NCBI RefSeq assembly: GCF_004006235.1
Contig: NZ_CP034753.1
Span: 124,001-188,000, forward strand
Direction: 5' to 3'
DNA length: 64,000 nt
From: Agromyces sp. LHK192
Lineage (GTDB): Bacteria > Actinomycetota > Actinomycetes > Actinomycetales > Microbacteriaceae
Shown: positions 14,731 to 24,279 of the stretch, piece after piece
Numbering within the stretch: the first letter of the stretch is position 1
Layout: every line of letters begins with the position of its first letter
Made by a program: the position numbers and the translations under genes
The notes under the pieces: model-generated
What the model was told of the DNA's origin: nothing
The model's database searches: none
The model's input: only the letters and a program-made list of their open reading frames with translations

Positions 14731-17730
14731 ATGGTGACGACGTCGATGTCGAGCCCCGAGATGGTGGGCCGGCAGGCCGATCTGTCCTGGCTCGAGGGCC
14801 TGCTCGAAGAGGCGCGCGAGGGCGCGCCTCGCACGGTCGTGCTCGGAGGCGAGGCCGGCATCGGCAAGACCCGCCTGCTGCGCGAGTTCGCGACCGGGTT
14901 GGCGACCGACGTCCGCGTGCTCTTCGGGCAGTGCGTCGACCTCGGCGAGGTGGCGGCGCCCTACGCCCCCGTCAAGGCCGCCCTCCGCGGTCTCGTCGCC
15001 GAACTCGGCCCCGAGGCGGTGCTCGAGGCCGTCGGGCCTGGGCGGGCGTCGATCCTGGCCCTGCTCCCCGAATTGCATGCCGTCGCGCCCGAGGCGCCTG
15101 CGCTGCCCGCCGGAGCCGCGGGAACGGGCCAGCTGCACGAGGCGATCGCGGTGCTGCTCGAGACGCTGTCGCGCGACCAGGTCATCGTGCTCGTCATCGA
15201 GGACCTGCACTGGATCGACATGGCGTCGCTGTCGCTCCTGCGATTCCTGATGCGCGCGCTCACCTCGAGCCGGGTGCTGATCGTGCTGACGTACCGCACC
15301 GAGGACATCGGGCGCGGCCATCCGGTGCGTGGATTCCTCTCCGAGATCGAGCGCGACCGCTGGGTCGAGCGTCGCGAGCTCTCCCGGCTGACGAAGGCGC
15401 AGGTGCGCAAGCTCGCGCGCCGGCTCATCGCCGAGTCGCCGACCGACCATGCGCTCGACACCATCTACCGCCGCAGCGAGGGCGTCCCCTTCTTCATCGA
15501 GGAGCTCGTCGGCATCGACGGATGCCGCGACGGCAGCATGCCCGACACCCTTCGCGACCTCCTCCTCGCGCGGTACGAGCGACTGTCGGAGCCGACCCAG
15601 CAGGTGCTGCGCCTCATCTCGACCGGGGGCGTGCGCATCTCGCACGACCTCCTCGATCGCGTGCACCACGGAGACGCCGACGAGTTGGAGCGCGCGGCGC
15701 GCGAGGCGGTGCTCGCGGGCGTGCTCACCATCGACGGCGACGACTACGTCTTCCGGCACGCGCTCGTGCGAGAGGCGATCCTCGACGACCTGCTCCCGGG
15801 TGAACGCGGCCGGTTCCATGCAAGGTACGCCGAGGCCTACGAGACGCTCACCGCGACCGGCACGCGCCGTCTCGCCGCCGAGATCTCCTTCCACTGGCTG
15901 GGCGCGCGCGACGCCGAGCGCGCGTTCCCCGCGACCGTGCAGGCGATGGCCGAGGCGCGCGCCGCCACCGCGTACGCGACCGCGGCGCAGCTCGGCGAGC
16001 GGGCGATCGAGCTGTGGGACGTGGTCGCCGACCCCGAGCGGGTCGCGGGCATGGACAAGATCGAGCTCATGGGCCGTACCGCCTCGCACCTGCGCAACGC
16101 GGGCGAGAGCGAGCGCTCGCTCGCGGTGATCAAGGCGGCCCTCGACGAATGCCCCGACGAGGGCCTCCAGGCCGCGAGGCTGCTGCGCGACCAGGCGCTG
16201 ACCCTGTCGAGCGTCGGCCGATCGGGCAAGGCGGTCGCGCTGCTCCGCGAGGCGCTCGAGCGGCTCGGCGACGCCGACGACCCGATCTCGCGCGACCTGC
16301 GGGCGACCGTGCTGTCGGCGCTCGCGGGCCGATTGATGGTCGCCGGCTTCATCGATGAGGCGGCCGCGCCGGCGCGCGAGGCGCTGGAACTCGCAGTCGA
16401 ACTCGGCGCCGCCCGGACTGCGTCGGTCGCGAAGAACATCCAGGCCGTCAGCCTCACGGTGACGGGAGACATCGAGGAGTCGATCGAGGCTTTCGAGGAG
16501 GCGAAACGCCTTGCCGAGGGCGACCCACCCGCGATGCTGCGCTACTGGGTCAACACCAGCGACAAGGAATACCTGCTCGGCCGCCACCGGTCGGCGGTGG
16601 ATTTCGCTGAGCAGGGCCTCGCCCGCGCTCGCGCGCAGGGATTGGAGCGCAGCACGGGCGTGCTGCTGGCCGGGAATGCCGTCGACCCCCTGATCGCACT
16701 GGGCGAATGGGAGCGCGCCGACGCACTGATCGAGCGAGGACTCGCCCTCGACCCGCCGCCGCCGTTCCGCGTCTACCTGACCCTGGCGAGGGCCCGGGCG
16801 AAGCTCTGGCGGGGCGACCCGATGGGCGCGCTGGCCATGCTCACGCCGGTCCGTGAGCCGCTCGCGCACATGGTCGTGGACGACAACCAGACGAGGCTCG
16901 GGGCGAGCCGGCTCACGGCCGAACTGCTGCTCGAGACCGGCGACCTGGCCGGCGCGTGGCGCGCGTGCGGCGAGCTCTTCGCCGGGGGACCGCTCGCACC
17001 CGGTTACGACTGGCCGTTGGCGTGGACCGCGGCGCGCGTGCTCGCGATGATCGTGCGCAGCGACGAGTCCAGCCGGGAGGCGGCCGGGATGGACGGAGAC
17101 GCGCTCGCCGAGGCTGTGGAGCGCCTGCGCGAGGTCGTCGATGGCTTCGTCGTGTGGCCGAACACACCGGTCTGGCGGGCGAAGATCGACGCCGAGCTCA
17201 GCGAGTTCGATGGACCGGAAGTCCGGGTCGAGGCGTGGCGCGAGGCCGTCCGCGCGGTCGACGCCCCCGAAGCGCACGTCTTCTCGCTGCCGTACGCGAC
17301 CTACCGGCTCGGCGAAGCCGAACTGGCGGCGGGCGATCGGCAGGCCGCACGCGCGAGTCTGCAGGCCGCGCGCGACCTCGCGGAGGCGACGGGCGTGACG
17401 CTGGTCGCGCAACACGTGGATCGCGTGGCCAAGGCCGCGGGGCTCGCCGTGACCGGTGCCGCGACCGGCTCCGAGGCGGAGTCTGCGGATGCGCCTGCGC
17501 GCTCGGTCGACGCCGCGGCGGAGGCATCCGCCGATCCCGGCATCGCCGAGCTGACCGCCCGCGAACGTCAGGTGCTGGACCTGATCGCCGAGGGGCTCAG
17601 CAACCGGCAGATCGGCGAGCGGCTGTTCATCAGCGGCAAGACCGCGAGCGTGCACGTCTCGGCGATCCTGCGAAAGCTCGGTGCATCCACCCGCACCGAG
17701 GCCGCCGTGCGCGTGGGCGCGTTACGGTGA
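14731..17730 (+). CDS. Large ATP-binding LuxR-family (LAL/MalT-like) transcriptional regulator
   Basis: A 999-residue STAND-type regulator. The AAA/NTPase module has Walker A GEAGIGKT (40-47) and Walker B VLVIEDLHWID, followed by the SRVLIVLTYRTED sensor segment. A long helical middle region (about 380-900) looks TPR-like. The C-terminal LuxR helix-turn-helix (about 938-999) reads ELTARERQVLDLIAEGLSNRQIGERLFISGKTASVHVSAIL (shortened view: LTARERQVL...TASVHVSAIL). Such proteins bind ATP and an inducer and activate nearby or remote operons. The start is ATG 14731 or GTG 14734. Its position beside conserved element B makes it the prime candidate to bind GGGCGATCGCCC. The glutathione peroxidase gene begins 4 nt after its stop. 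Confidence 0.85.
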   Translation: MVTTSMSSPEMVGRQADLSWLEGLLEEAREGAPRTVVLGGEAGIGKTRLLREFATGLATDVRVLFGQCVDLGEVAAPYAPVKAALRGLVAELGPEAVLEAVGPGRASILALLPELHAVAPEAPALPAGAAGTGQLHEAIAVLLETLSRDQVIVLVIEDLHWIDMASLSLLRFLMRALTSSRVLIVLTYRTEDIGRGHPVRGFLSEIERDRWVERRELSRLTKAQVRKLARRLIAESPTDHALDTIYRRSEGVPFFIEELVGIDGCRDGSMPDTLRDLLLARYERLSEPTQQVLRLISTGGVRISHDLLDRVHHGDADELERAAREAVLAGVLTIDGDDYVFRHALVREAILDDLLPGERGRFHARYAEAYETLTATGTRRLAAEISFHWLGARDAERAFPATVQAMAEARAATAYATAAQLGERAIELWDVVADPERVAGMDKIELMGRTASHLRNAGESERSLAVIKAALDECPDEGLQAARLLRDQALTLSSVGRSGKAVALLREALERLGDADDPISRDLRATVLSALAGRLMVAGFIDEAAAPAREALELAVELGAARTASVAKNIQAVSLTVTGDIEESIEAFEEAKRLAEGDPPAMLRYWVNTSDKEYLLGRHRSAVDFAEQGLARARAQGLERSTGVLLAGNAVDPLIALGEWERADALIERGLALDPPPPFRVYLTLARARAKLWRGDPMGALAMLTPVREPLAHMVVDDNQTRLGASRLTAELLLETGDLAGAWRACGELFAGGPLAPGYDWPLAWTAARVLAMIVRSDESSREAAGMDGDALAEAVERLREVVDGFVVWPNTPVWRAKIDAELSEFDGPEVRVEAWREAVRAVDAPEAHVFSLPYATYRLGEAELAAGDRQAARASLQAARDLAEATGVTLVAQHVDRVAKAAGLAVTGAATGSEAESADAPARSVDAAAEASADPGIAELTARERQVLDLIAEGLSNRQIGERLFISGKTASVHVSAILRKLGASTRTEAAVRVGALR

Positions 17731-17734
17731 CGGT
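17723..17734 (+). promoter_or_regulatory. Candidate leaderless -10 box of the glutathione peroxidase gene
   Basis: TACGGT (17723-17728) straddles the end of the regulator gene and is followed by 6 nt and the ATG at 17735. This could give the peroxidase its own promoter inside the apparent operon. Confidence 0.4.
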
Positions 17735-18229
17735 ATGACCCGCATCGACGACATCCCCTTCACCACCATGGACGGCGGCACCACCTCGCTCGGCGAGTTT
17801 GCGGGCAAGGCGGTGCTGGTCGTCAACGTCGCGTCGCGCTGCGGCCTGGCGCCCCAGTACGCCAAGCTCGAGGAGCTGCAGAAGCAGTACGCCGACCGCG
17901 GTTTCACCGTGATCGGATTCCCGTCGAACCAGTTCCTCCAGGAGCTCTCGTCGAACGAGGCGATCTCCGAGTACTGCTCGACGACGTGGGGCATCACGTT
18001 CCCGATCGTCGACCGGGTGCGCGTCAACGGCAAGAAGGAGCACCCGCTCTACACCGAGCTCAAGAAGACACCGGACGCCGAGGGCAAGGCGGGCAAGGTG
18101 AGCTGGAACTTCGAGAAGTTCCTCGTCGCGCCCGACCGCACGGTCACGCGGTTCCGCCCCCGCACCGAGCCCGACGACCCCGCCGTGGTCTCGGCGATCG
18201 AGGCGGCGCTCGCGGAGGCCGCCGCGTAG
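17735..18229 (+). CDS. Glutathione/thioredoxin-dependent peroxidase (GPx family)
   Basis: A 164-residue peroxidase with a thioredoxin fold. The peroxidatic Cys lies in VNVASRCGLAPQY, the catalytic Gln in GFPSNQF and the catalytic Trp-Asn in WNFEKFLV. A second Cys in ISEYCSTTWGITFP is at the place of the resolving cysteine of thioredoxin-dependent members, which suits actinobacteria, where mycothiol and thioredoxin replace glutathione. It reduces hydrogen peroxide and organic hydroperoxides in the cytoplasm. The ATG at 17735 gives normal family length. It is followed by a strong bidirectional hairpin. Confidence 0.92.
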   Translation: MTRIDDIPFTTMDGGTTSLGEFAGKAVLVVNVASRCGLAPQYAKLEELQKQYADRGFTVIGFPSNQFLQELSSNEAISEYCSTTWGITFPIVDRVRVNGKKEHPLYTELKKTPDAEGKAGKVSWNFEKFLVAPDRTVTRFRPRTEPDDPAVVSAIEAALAEAAA

Positions 18230-18247
18230 GTCGGACACCGCTCGCGT

Positions 18248-18279
18248 GCCCGACTCGAGGCGGATGCCTCGAGTCGGGC
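18248..18279. terminator. Bidirectional terminator hairpin between gpx and pepT
   Basis: Perfect 14-bp stem GCCCGACTCGAGGC / GCCTCGAGTCGGGC with the tetraloop GGAT, placed between two convergent genes. There is no long T-tract, as is usual in high-GC actinobacteria. Confidence 0.85.
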
Positions 18280-18312
18280 TCAGAGCGCGGGCTCAGCGGC
18301 AGATACCGCGCC

Positions 18313-19617
18313 TCAGCGACTGGCGCCGCGGAACTCGGGCGTCGTCCACACCTCGGCGAGGCGCACCACCGTCGCGGCGGCCGCCGACATCTCCTGCACC
18401 GACGCCCACTCGCGGACCGAGTGGAACTCGTGCCCGCCGGTGAACAGGTTCGGGGTCGGCAGGCCCATGGCGCTCAGCTGCGATCCGTCGGTGCCGCCGC
18501 GGATCGCGGTGCGCAGCGGTACCAGGCCCTCGGCCTCGATCGCGAGTTCGCCGGCGCGCGTGACCTCGGGGAATTCGTCGACGAACGTGCGCATGTTCGG
18601 GTATTGCGGCACGATCTCGACGGTGGCGTGCGCGCGCGGCTCCCGTGAGACGACCTCGTCGACCGTGCGGCGCAGCAGGTCGCCGTGCGCGGCGAGCAGC
18701 TCGTCGTCGAAGTCGCGGATGATCGCATGGATCGTCGCCCGTGCAGCCTTCGCCTGCACGTCGTAGACGTGGATGAAGCCTTCTCGCTCCGAGGTGCGTT
18801 CGGGCGTGAGCTCGGTAGGGAGCGCCGCGACCACCTCGGCCGCGAGGCGGGCCGCGTTGACGAGCTTGCCGGTCGCGAAGCCGGGGTGCACGTCGTGGCC
18901 GACGATCGTGACGGTCGCGCCCGCGGCCGAGAACGTCTCGTCCTGCAGCTCGCCGACCTCGGAACCGTCGACGGTGTACGCGCAGAGTGCGCCGAAGCCC
19001 TCGACGTCGAAGTGGTGGGCGCCGCGGCCGATCTCCTCGTCGGGCGTGAATGCGAGACGCAGCGTCGGTCGGGGCAGCTCGGGGTGCGCGACCAGGTGCG
19101 CGACCGCGGTCAGGATCGCGGCGACGCCCGACTTGTCGTCGGCGCCGAGCAGGGTGTCGCCCGAACTCGTGACGAGGTCGTGGCCGATGTGCTCCGCGAG
19201 GTCGGGCATCCGCTCGGGGTCGAGCACCGTGCCGCCGCGCGGCAGTTCGATGACGCCGCCGTCGTAGGCGCGGTGCACGATCGGCTCGACGCCGTCGCCG
19301 GGCGCATCGGGGCTGGTGTCCATGTGCGCGATGAGCCCGATCACGGGCACCGGGCCGTCGGCTTCGTCGATGGTGGCGGGCAGCGTGGCGTAGACGTAGC
19401 ACTGCTCGTCGACGCGGGCGTCGGCCAGGCCGAGGGCGAGCAGGTCGTCGACGAGCACCCGCGCGAGGTCGAACTGGCGGGCCGAGCTCGGCACGGTCTC
19501 GCTGTCGCGATCCGACTGTGTTCCGACGCGCACGTAGCGGCCGAACCGTTCGAGCAACGCGGGCGCGAGCGCCTCGGCGAGCGGGGAGGTGAAGGGTGCG
19601 GGTGTTGCTGCGGCCAT
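18313..19617 (-). CDS. pepT: Peptidase T (M20B tripeptide aminopeptidase)
   Basis: A 434-residue dizinc exopeptidase that removes the N-terminal residue from tripeptides. Metal and catalytic motifs are visible: LIAHMDTSPDAPG (His and catalytic Asp), LLGADDKSGVAAI (bridging Asp), AFTPDEEIGRGAHHFD (catalytic Glu-Glu) and TGGHEFHSVREWA (C-terminal zinc His). The dimerisation lid domain lies between. Length is usual for PepT. The ATG at 19617 is the first start that leaves the divergent tetR promoter free. It is convergent with the peroxidase gene. Confidence 0.93.
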   Translation of the reverse strand: MAAATPAPFTSPLAEALAPALLERFGRYVRVGTQSDRDSETVPSSARQFDLARVLVDDLLALGLADARVDEQCYVYATLPATIDEADGPVPVIGLIAHMDTSPDAPGDGVEPIVHRAYDGGVIELPRGGTVLDPERMPDLAEHIGHDLVTSSGDTLLGADDKSGVAAILTAVAHLVAHPELPRPTLRLAFTPDEEIGRGAHHFDVEGFGALCAYTVDGSEVGELQDETFSAAGATVTIVGHDVHPGFATGKLVNAARLAAEVVAALPTELTPERTSEREGFIHVYDVQAKAARATIHAIIRDFDDELLAAHGDLLRRTVDEVVSREPRAHATVEIVPQYPNMRTFVDEFPEVTRAGELAIEAEGLVPLRTAIRGGTDGSQLSAMGLPTPNLFTGGHEFHSVREWASVQEMSAAAATVVRLAEVWTTPEFRGASR

Positions 19618-19699
19618 CCTCCAAGCGTGCCACAGGCGACGCTGCGCGACCTGGGCGCGGCCGCCGAGCGGGTACGGTTGAAAGGACCTGGAGGAGCCC

Positions 19700-20362
19700 A
19701 TGAGACCCGGACCCCGCCGAAGCCTCACCCAGCGCGACATCGTCGCCGCGGCGTTCGAGATCCTCGAGCAGAAGGGCTTCGCCGCCGTCTCGGTGCGCGG
19801 CGTCGCCGCGGCCCTCGGCCTCACGCCGACCGCGATGTACACCTACTTCGACGGCAAGGACGCGCTGCTCGCGGCGATGGTCGAAGAACTGCTCGACGGC
19901 CTCGATGGGCTCGGCGGTCTCGGCGGTGAGGACGCTGCGCAGCCCGCTGCACCGCGCGAACGCCTGATCGCGCTCGCCGACGACCTGCGCGCCCGTCTCG
20001 CGGAGCACGCGGGCGCGATCGCCCTCGTCACCTCCGGTCCGCTCGACGGCCCGAACGCGGGCGCGTTCAGCGAGCTGGCCGGTGCGGCGTTCGCCGCGGG
20101 CGGCCTCGACGAATCGGATTCCGCACGCGCCGCGCACGCACTGCTGGCCGCCGTGGTGGGCCAGATCGCCATCGAAACCGCGTGGGGAGTGGCATCCGCC
20201 GACGAACCGGCCACGCTCTGGAGCGACGCGCCCGCGCGCCCCTACGGTGACGCGGCCGGCGAACTCGGACTGCGCGCCGGAGACGCCGACGAATTCCGTC
20301 ACGCCATCGGATGCCTCGTCGACGGCTGGCTCGCCACCGTTGCGACCGACGCCACGAGCTGA
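19700..20362 (+). CDS. TetR/AcrR-family transcriptional regulator
   Basis: A 220-residue repressor. The N-terminal helix-turn-helix (about 8-55) reads LTQRDIVAAAFEILEQKGFAAVSVRGVAAALGLTPTAMYTYF (abridged: IVAAAFEILEQKGF...TAMYTYF). The ligand-binding domain is alanine-rich and not diagnostic. The ATG at 19700 follows GGAGGAGC and a TACGGT -10-like box. It is divergent from pepT (82 bp apart), a possible target along with its own gene. Confidence 0.87.
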   Translation: MRPGPRRSLTQRDIVAAAFEILEQKGFAAVSVRGVAAALGLTPTAMYTYFDGKDALLAAMVEELLDGLDGLGGLGGEDAAQPAAPRERLIALADDLRARLAEHAGAIALVTSGPLDGPNAGAFSELAGAAFAAGGLDESDSARAAHALLAAVVGQIAIETAWGVASADEPATLWSDAPARPYGDAAGELGLRAGDADEFRHAIGCLVDGWLATVATDATS

Positions 20363-20538
20363 GGGCGTCCGCCGGGCACCGACGCGCGACCAGTGGTTCG
20401 ACGCACGGGAGGTGAATCGCGCCGCGGGAGGCCTCCCCTCGCGCATACGAACCTCCCGAGGCGCAGAACTCCTCCCCTCGTGGGGGCAGCGGCGTGCACG
20501 AGCGAAGGGCGGCGCGCACGACGGAGGGCACGCACTAC

Positions 20539-20568
20539 GGAGGGCCGAGGCATCCGCCCCGGCCCTCC
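20539..20568. terminator. Terminator hairpin between tetR and the M6 protease gene
   Basis: A stem of 9 bp, GGAGGGCCG / CGGCCCTCC, with a 12-nt loop lies 17 bp beyond the stop of the minus-strand protease gene, in the convergent gap after tetR. The rest of the gap 20363-20585 holds a 12-bp palindrome (GGGAGGCCTCCC, 20426-20437) and repeated ACGGAGGGC/CACG motifs. No gene is seen there. Confidence 0.65.
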
Positions 20569-20585
20569 GCGCTCCGTTCAGCCGA

Positions 20586-23492
20586 TCAGCCCGCAGGCGG
20601 GGTCACGCTGATCGATGCGGCCAGGTTGCCCAGCCAGGCGTACTTCAGCGAGATCACCGTGCCGTACCCGACGCCGGCGTCGGACGGGTTGCCCGAGCCG
20701 AATGCGCCGAGCCCGATGTCGACCCCGTCGTACGCCGGCAGGCGGTTGCCCGCCAGGTCGTACAGCGGCACCGAGTACGGCTGGTTGCCGACCGACGGCA
20801 CGACCGTCGAGGCATCCCGGTCGCGGTAGAACAGCGCGCCGTCGGACTCGCGCAGCGCGAGCCCGGGCACCCAGCCCTGGTTGTCGGTGAAGGTCTTCAC
20901 CGGCGGCAGGGCCGCGATGTCGGTGCAGTGCTCGGTGAGCGCCGCGTCGACGATGCACTCCGTGAACGGGTACGTCGACTTGAGGCCGAACGCCGCGTTC
21001 GAGGACTGCGCGCGCGACGGCATGATGTTGAGCGTCGACGGGTCGACGTCAGCAGCAGTGCCGGTGCGCTGCAGCGGGTTGAAGTGGCTGTCGACGATCA
21101 GCAGGCCGCCCTTCGCGCCGAGGCTCGGCAACGCGGTCTCGTTCGCGATGATGTTGTTCGAGTTGCCGTACGTGGTGTCGCGGTACCAGACGAGCATGCC
21201 CGGTGCGTTGTACTTGAGCTTCTCGACCTTCCACGCTCCCTCCTGGTACACGCTGTTGTACGCGTACTTCAGGCCCTCGTCGAAACCGTCGAAGTTGCGC
21301 CACTCGACCAGGTAGTACTGCGCCTGCACCGAGGTGCCGCTGCCGATCCGCCATCCCGGTCCGGTCGTCGTGGTGAACGAGGCGACCTCGGCCGTCCAGC
21401 CGTTGTCACCCGACTCGACGTCGTCGGTCCACACCGCGTCGGCGCCGCTCGTGACGGCGAAGTCGTCGGCGAACCAGCCCTTGTCCTGGTAGGCGGCATC
21501 CGTCGCGAGCCGCAGCCGCAGCTGCACCGTCTGCCCGGCGTACGGCGTCAGGTCGACGTAGTCGTGACGCCAGCCGTGGGAGTCGCCCGTGAGTCCGTAC
21601 TGCTTCGGTGCGCCGTCGGTGCCGAAGTCGGCCAGGCGGCCGTTCGGGTCGGCGTACCCGTCGGGCGTCGACACCTCGGTGCCGTCCTCGGCGAAGACCT
21701 TCTGCTCGGTCCACGTCGTGCCGCCGTCGGTCGAGACCTCGACGAAGCCGTAGTCCCAGTCGGCCTCGATGACGTAGTCGCTCCACATCCAGAACTTCGG
21801 ATCCGTCGCGGGCACGTCGACCGTGCGACCCAGGCGCAGGTCGGCCCAGTCCTGGTCGGCCCCGGTGAACCACATGTTCGCGCCGCTGTGCGGCGTCGCG
21901 AGCGTGATGGTCTTGTCGGGCAGGTTGACCTTGATGCCGTCCTCGGTGTGCTTGAGCGGCCGCGAGTTCTGGCCCACGGTGTAGGTCTTCGTGCGGTCGC
22001 CCGGGTTCACCTCGACCGGGTCGGCCCAGCCGAGCACCCACTTGTCCCAGAGGCCCATGTGGGTCGGCATCGACTGGAAGATCGGGCCGGCGTGCGAACC
22101 CGAGCTCATGAGATCCCAGAAGTCGACGTCGGAGTCGCCGGCACCCGAGGTGTCGTAGAGGTCGGGCAGGCCGAGGTCGTGGCCGTACTCGTGCGCGAAG
22201 ACGCCGACGCCGGAGTCCTCGGGCTGCACGATGTAGTTCGACAGGAAGAGGTCGGTGCCGGGAATCGGGGCGCCGCCCGCCACGGCCGACGAGTGCGCCC
22301 AGAGGGCGTAGGTGCCCTCGGCGCCGCCGCCGCCGGACTTGTCCTCGCCCGCGTGGACGAGCACGACGTGGTCGATCACGCCGTCGGGCTCGACGACGTT
22401 GCCGTCGCCGTCACGGTCGCCCTGGTCCTCGATGTCGTAGTCCGCCCACGGGAAGTCGGGCTGCGCCGCCGCAAGCGCGGCCACCGCGTCGATGGGGAGC
22501 TGGCCCGGGCCGAGCGGGTTGTCGGGGTGGCCCTGCATGTCCTGCATCGCGCCGGCCTCGTACTCGCCGGTCTCCGGGTTGAGGTGGCAGACCGTTGCGC
22601 CGTAGTACGCCTCGGAGTGCGGTACCTTCACCCACGGGGTGGCCGAACCGGTGACGGTGTACGCGCCCTGCGACATCTCCTCGTACATGTTCTTCATCGT
22701 GTAGCCGGAGATGTCGAACCCGGCCTTGCCGTCGGGACCGGTGAGGTCCTTGCGCACGCGCTCGGTGATGCCCTTTTTCGTGAAGAGCATCTTGTTGAAG
22801 TGCTCCGGCGAGAAGTCGGGCACCCACATCGAGTTGTTGTCCTCGAGCTCGTAGTCGGCGGGGTTCGGGATGTTGTTGTGCAGCGGACCGTTCTGCACGT
22901 CACCGGGCTTGCAGGTCGTCGCACCGAACTCGGTGGGCACGTACAGGTCGGAGAAGTCGTCGTTCGCGTTCTCGTCGAACTCGACGAGGATCGTCAGGAG
23001 CTTCGCCTCCTGGGTTTCCTTGGCCTCCTTGTATTGGGGGCCGAACTTCTTCTTGAGCCAGTTCCACCACTTCTCGAGGTGCGCCTGGCGGATCTCCTTC
23101 GGGCTCTTGCCGGTGACGATCGACTCGTTCTCGAGCATCGCGAGGCCTTCGGCGGCCTGCGGGTTGCCGCCCGCGTACTTCTCGTCGATCTCCTGCGCGA
23201 GCTCGAGCGCCTGCGCCACGGCTTCGGCGGGGGCCTCGGTGCCCTCGACCTTGTTGCCGTCGATGTCGAACACGGCCTGCTCGGCGTCGTCGCCGAATGC
23301 AGCCTCGGCACGTGGCGCGACGTAGTTCATGTAGTACTCGTCATCGGTGATGACTGGTGTCGCTGGTGCCGCGGGCGCCGGTGCCGCCGTGGCCGCGCTC
23401 GCGCCGAAGACCGTGAGGCCTCCGCCCGCGAGGGCGACCAACGTGATCGACGCCAGCACGCGCTGTCGCGCGCGTGTGGTCCGATGTGACAT
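20586..23492 (-). CDS. Secreted M6-family metalloprotease (immune inhibitor A-like)
   Basis: A 968-residue exported zinc protease. The signal peptide (about 1-36) ends near GASAATAAPA. A propeptide region follows, with helices around 40-150. The catalytic domain carries HEYGHDLGLPDLYD (His434, Glu435, His438), the M6 zinc motif. DQDWADLRLGRTVDVPAT and the two TPYAGQTVQLRLRL/ADDFAV blocks belong to the MAM-like VEG modules of InhA proteins. No LPxTG or anchor is present, so it is probably released. The ATG at 23492 has GGAGGGAGAA. In Bacillus, InhA degrades host antibacterial proteins, while here a nutritional protease is equally possible. Confidence 0.9.
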   Translation of the reverse strand: MSHRTTRARQRVLASITLVALAGGGLTVFGASAATAAPAPAAPATPVITDDEYYMNYVAPRAEAAFGDDAEQAVFDIDGNKVEGTEAPAEAVAQALELAQEIDEKYAGGNPQAAEGLAMLENESIVTGKSPKEIRQAHLEKWWNWLKKKFGPQYKEAKETQEAKLLTILVEFDENANDDFSDLYVPTEFGATTCKPGDVQNGPLHNNIPNPADYELEDNNSMWVPDFSPEHFNKMLFTKKGITERVRKDLTGPDGKAGFDISGYTMKNMYEEMSQGAYTVTGSATPWVKVPHSEAYYGATVCHLNPETGEYEAGAMQDMQGHPDNPLGPGQLPIDAVAALAAAQPDFPWADYDIEDQGDRDGDGNVVEPDGVIDHVVLVHAGEDKSGGGGAEGTYALWAHSSAVAGGAPIPGTDLFLSNYIVQPEDSGVGVFAHEYGHDLGLPDLYDTSGAGDSDVDFWDLMSSGSHAGPIFQSMPTHMGLWDKWVLGWADPVEVNPGDRTKTYTVGQNSRPLKHTEDGIKVNLPDKTITLATPHSGANMWFTGADQDWADLRLGRTVDVPATDPKFWMWSDYVIEADWDYGFVEVSTDGGTTWTEQKVFAEDGTEVSTPDGYADPNGRLADFGTDGAPKQYGLTGDSHGWRHDYVDLTPYAGQTVQLRLRLATDAAYQDKGWFADDFAVTSGADAVWTDDVESGDNGWTAEVASFTTTTGPGWRIGSGTSVQAQYYLVEWRNFDGFDEGLKYAYNSVYQEGAWKVEKLKYNAPGMLVWYRDTTYGNSNNIIANETALPSLGAKGGLLIVDSHFNPLQRTGTAADVDPSTLNIMPSRAQSSNAAFGLKSTYPFTECIVDAALTEHCTDIAALPPVKTFTDNQGWVPGLALRESDGALFYRDRDASTVVPSVGNQPYSVPLYDLAGNRLPAYDGVDIGLGAFGSGNPSDAGVGYGTVISLKYAWLGNLAASISVTPPAG

Positions 23493-23770
23493 GGATTCTC
23501 CCTCCGAGTGCCCGAGCGGGGTGCCGCTCCGGCATGAACGACGTCCGGCGAGTGGTCGGACGTAGTGGGAATCCTGCCCCTGACCCCCGAACGGGGGAAG
23601 GCCTTCCTTTGAGAACGCTGGGAATTCGAACGGGCGCTCGAAAAGACACAACGAATCTGCGCGGGGATGCCTCGGGCGTCGCATTTCCTGCGCGCTCGCG
23701 CCAGAATCGTGCGGGAGGCGCTACGGTTGCCCCGTCGGCGCGTTCGCGTCGACGGAATCGGGGGGTTCTG

Positions 23771-24235
23771 ATGCATCGGAATCGGGGTGCAGGTGCGGCT
23801 CGGGGAGCGGCATCCGTCGTCGTGCAGCGATCGCCGCGACGCGGTCGGCTCGCGTCGGGGCTGGGGCTGGGGCTCGCGCTCGGACTCGCGCTCGCCGGAT
23901 GCACGGGAGGCGGGGCATCCGACGACGGTGCCTCGGAGTCGGCCTCCGTCGTCGCCCCGGTGATCGTCGATCTCGCCGACGTCGATGGCACGACGGTCGA
24001 AGTCGCGGTCGGCAACACGATCGACCTGACCGGCGATGACGAGACCTACACGGAGTGGACCGCCGAGATCGCCGACGAGTCCGTCGCGACGTTCGTGCCC
24101 GGTCGCGACGACGGCAGCGCCCAGTTCAACCCGGGCATCGACGCGCTCGCCGAGGGCTCGACCGACGTCACGCTCGAGAACTCGGCGACGGGCGACATCG
24201 TGGAATTCACCGTCGAGGTGACGGCGGCTCCGTGA
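23771..24235 (+). CDS. Small secreted lipoprotein
   Basis: A 154-residue protein with a long basic N-region, then GLGLALGLALAGC, a clear lipobox (Cys about 44), followed by a Gly/Ser/Asp-rich spacer. The remaining 100 residues are acidic and predicted to be beta-rich (VEVAVGNTIDLTGDD, STDVTLENSATGDIVEFTVEV), resembling a small Ig-like or plastocyanin-like sandwich without the copper ligands. No family is recognised. The ATG at 23771 follows GGGGGG, and the TACGGT at 23721 may be part of its promoter. It is convergent with the HAD phosphatase gene. Confidence 0.75.
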   Translation: MHRNRGAGAARGAASVVVQRSPRRGRLASGLGLGLALGLALAGCTGGGASDDGASESASVVAPVIVDLADVDGTTVEVAVGNTIDLTGDDETYTEWTAEIADESVATFVPGRDDGSAQFNPGIDALAEGSTDVTLENSATGDIVEFTVEVTAAP

Positions 24236-24279
24236 CCTCGCTGCCGGCGCCCGGAGCCCGGCTTCGCGGACCGAGCGCC

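Noticed and set aside
14302..17655. A 1117-residue open frame on the minus strand opposite the LuxR-type regulator
   Set aside because: It is rich in Arg, His, Asp and Gly without any domain, as expected from the antisense of a high-GC gene. The plus-strand frame has clear NTPase and HTH motifs.
20082..23489. A 1135-residue plus-strand frame opposite the M6 protease gene
   Set aside because: Val/Arg/Gly-rich shadow; the minus strand carries a signal peptide, a zinc motif and an RBS.
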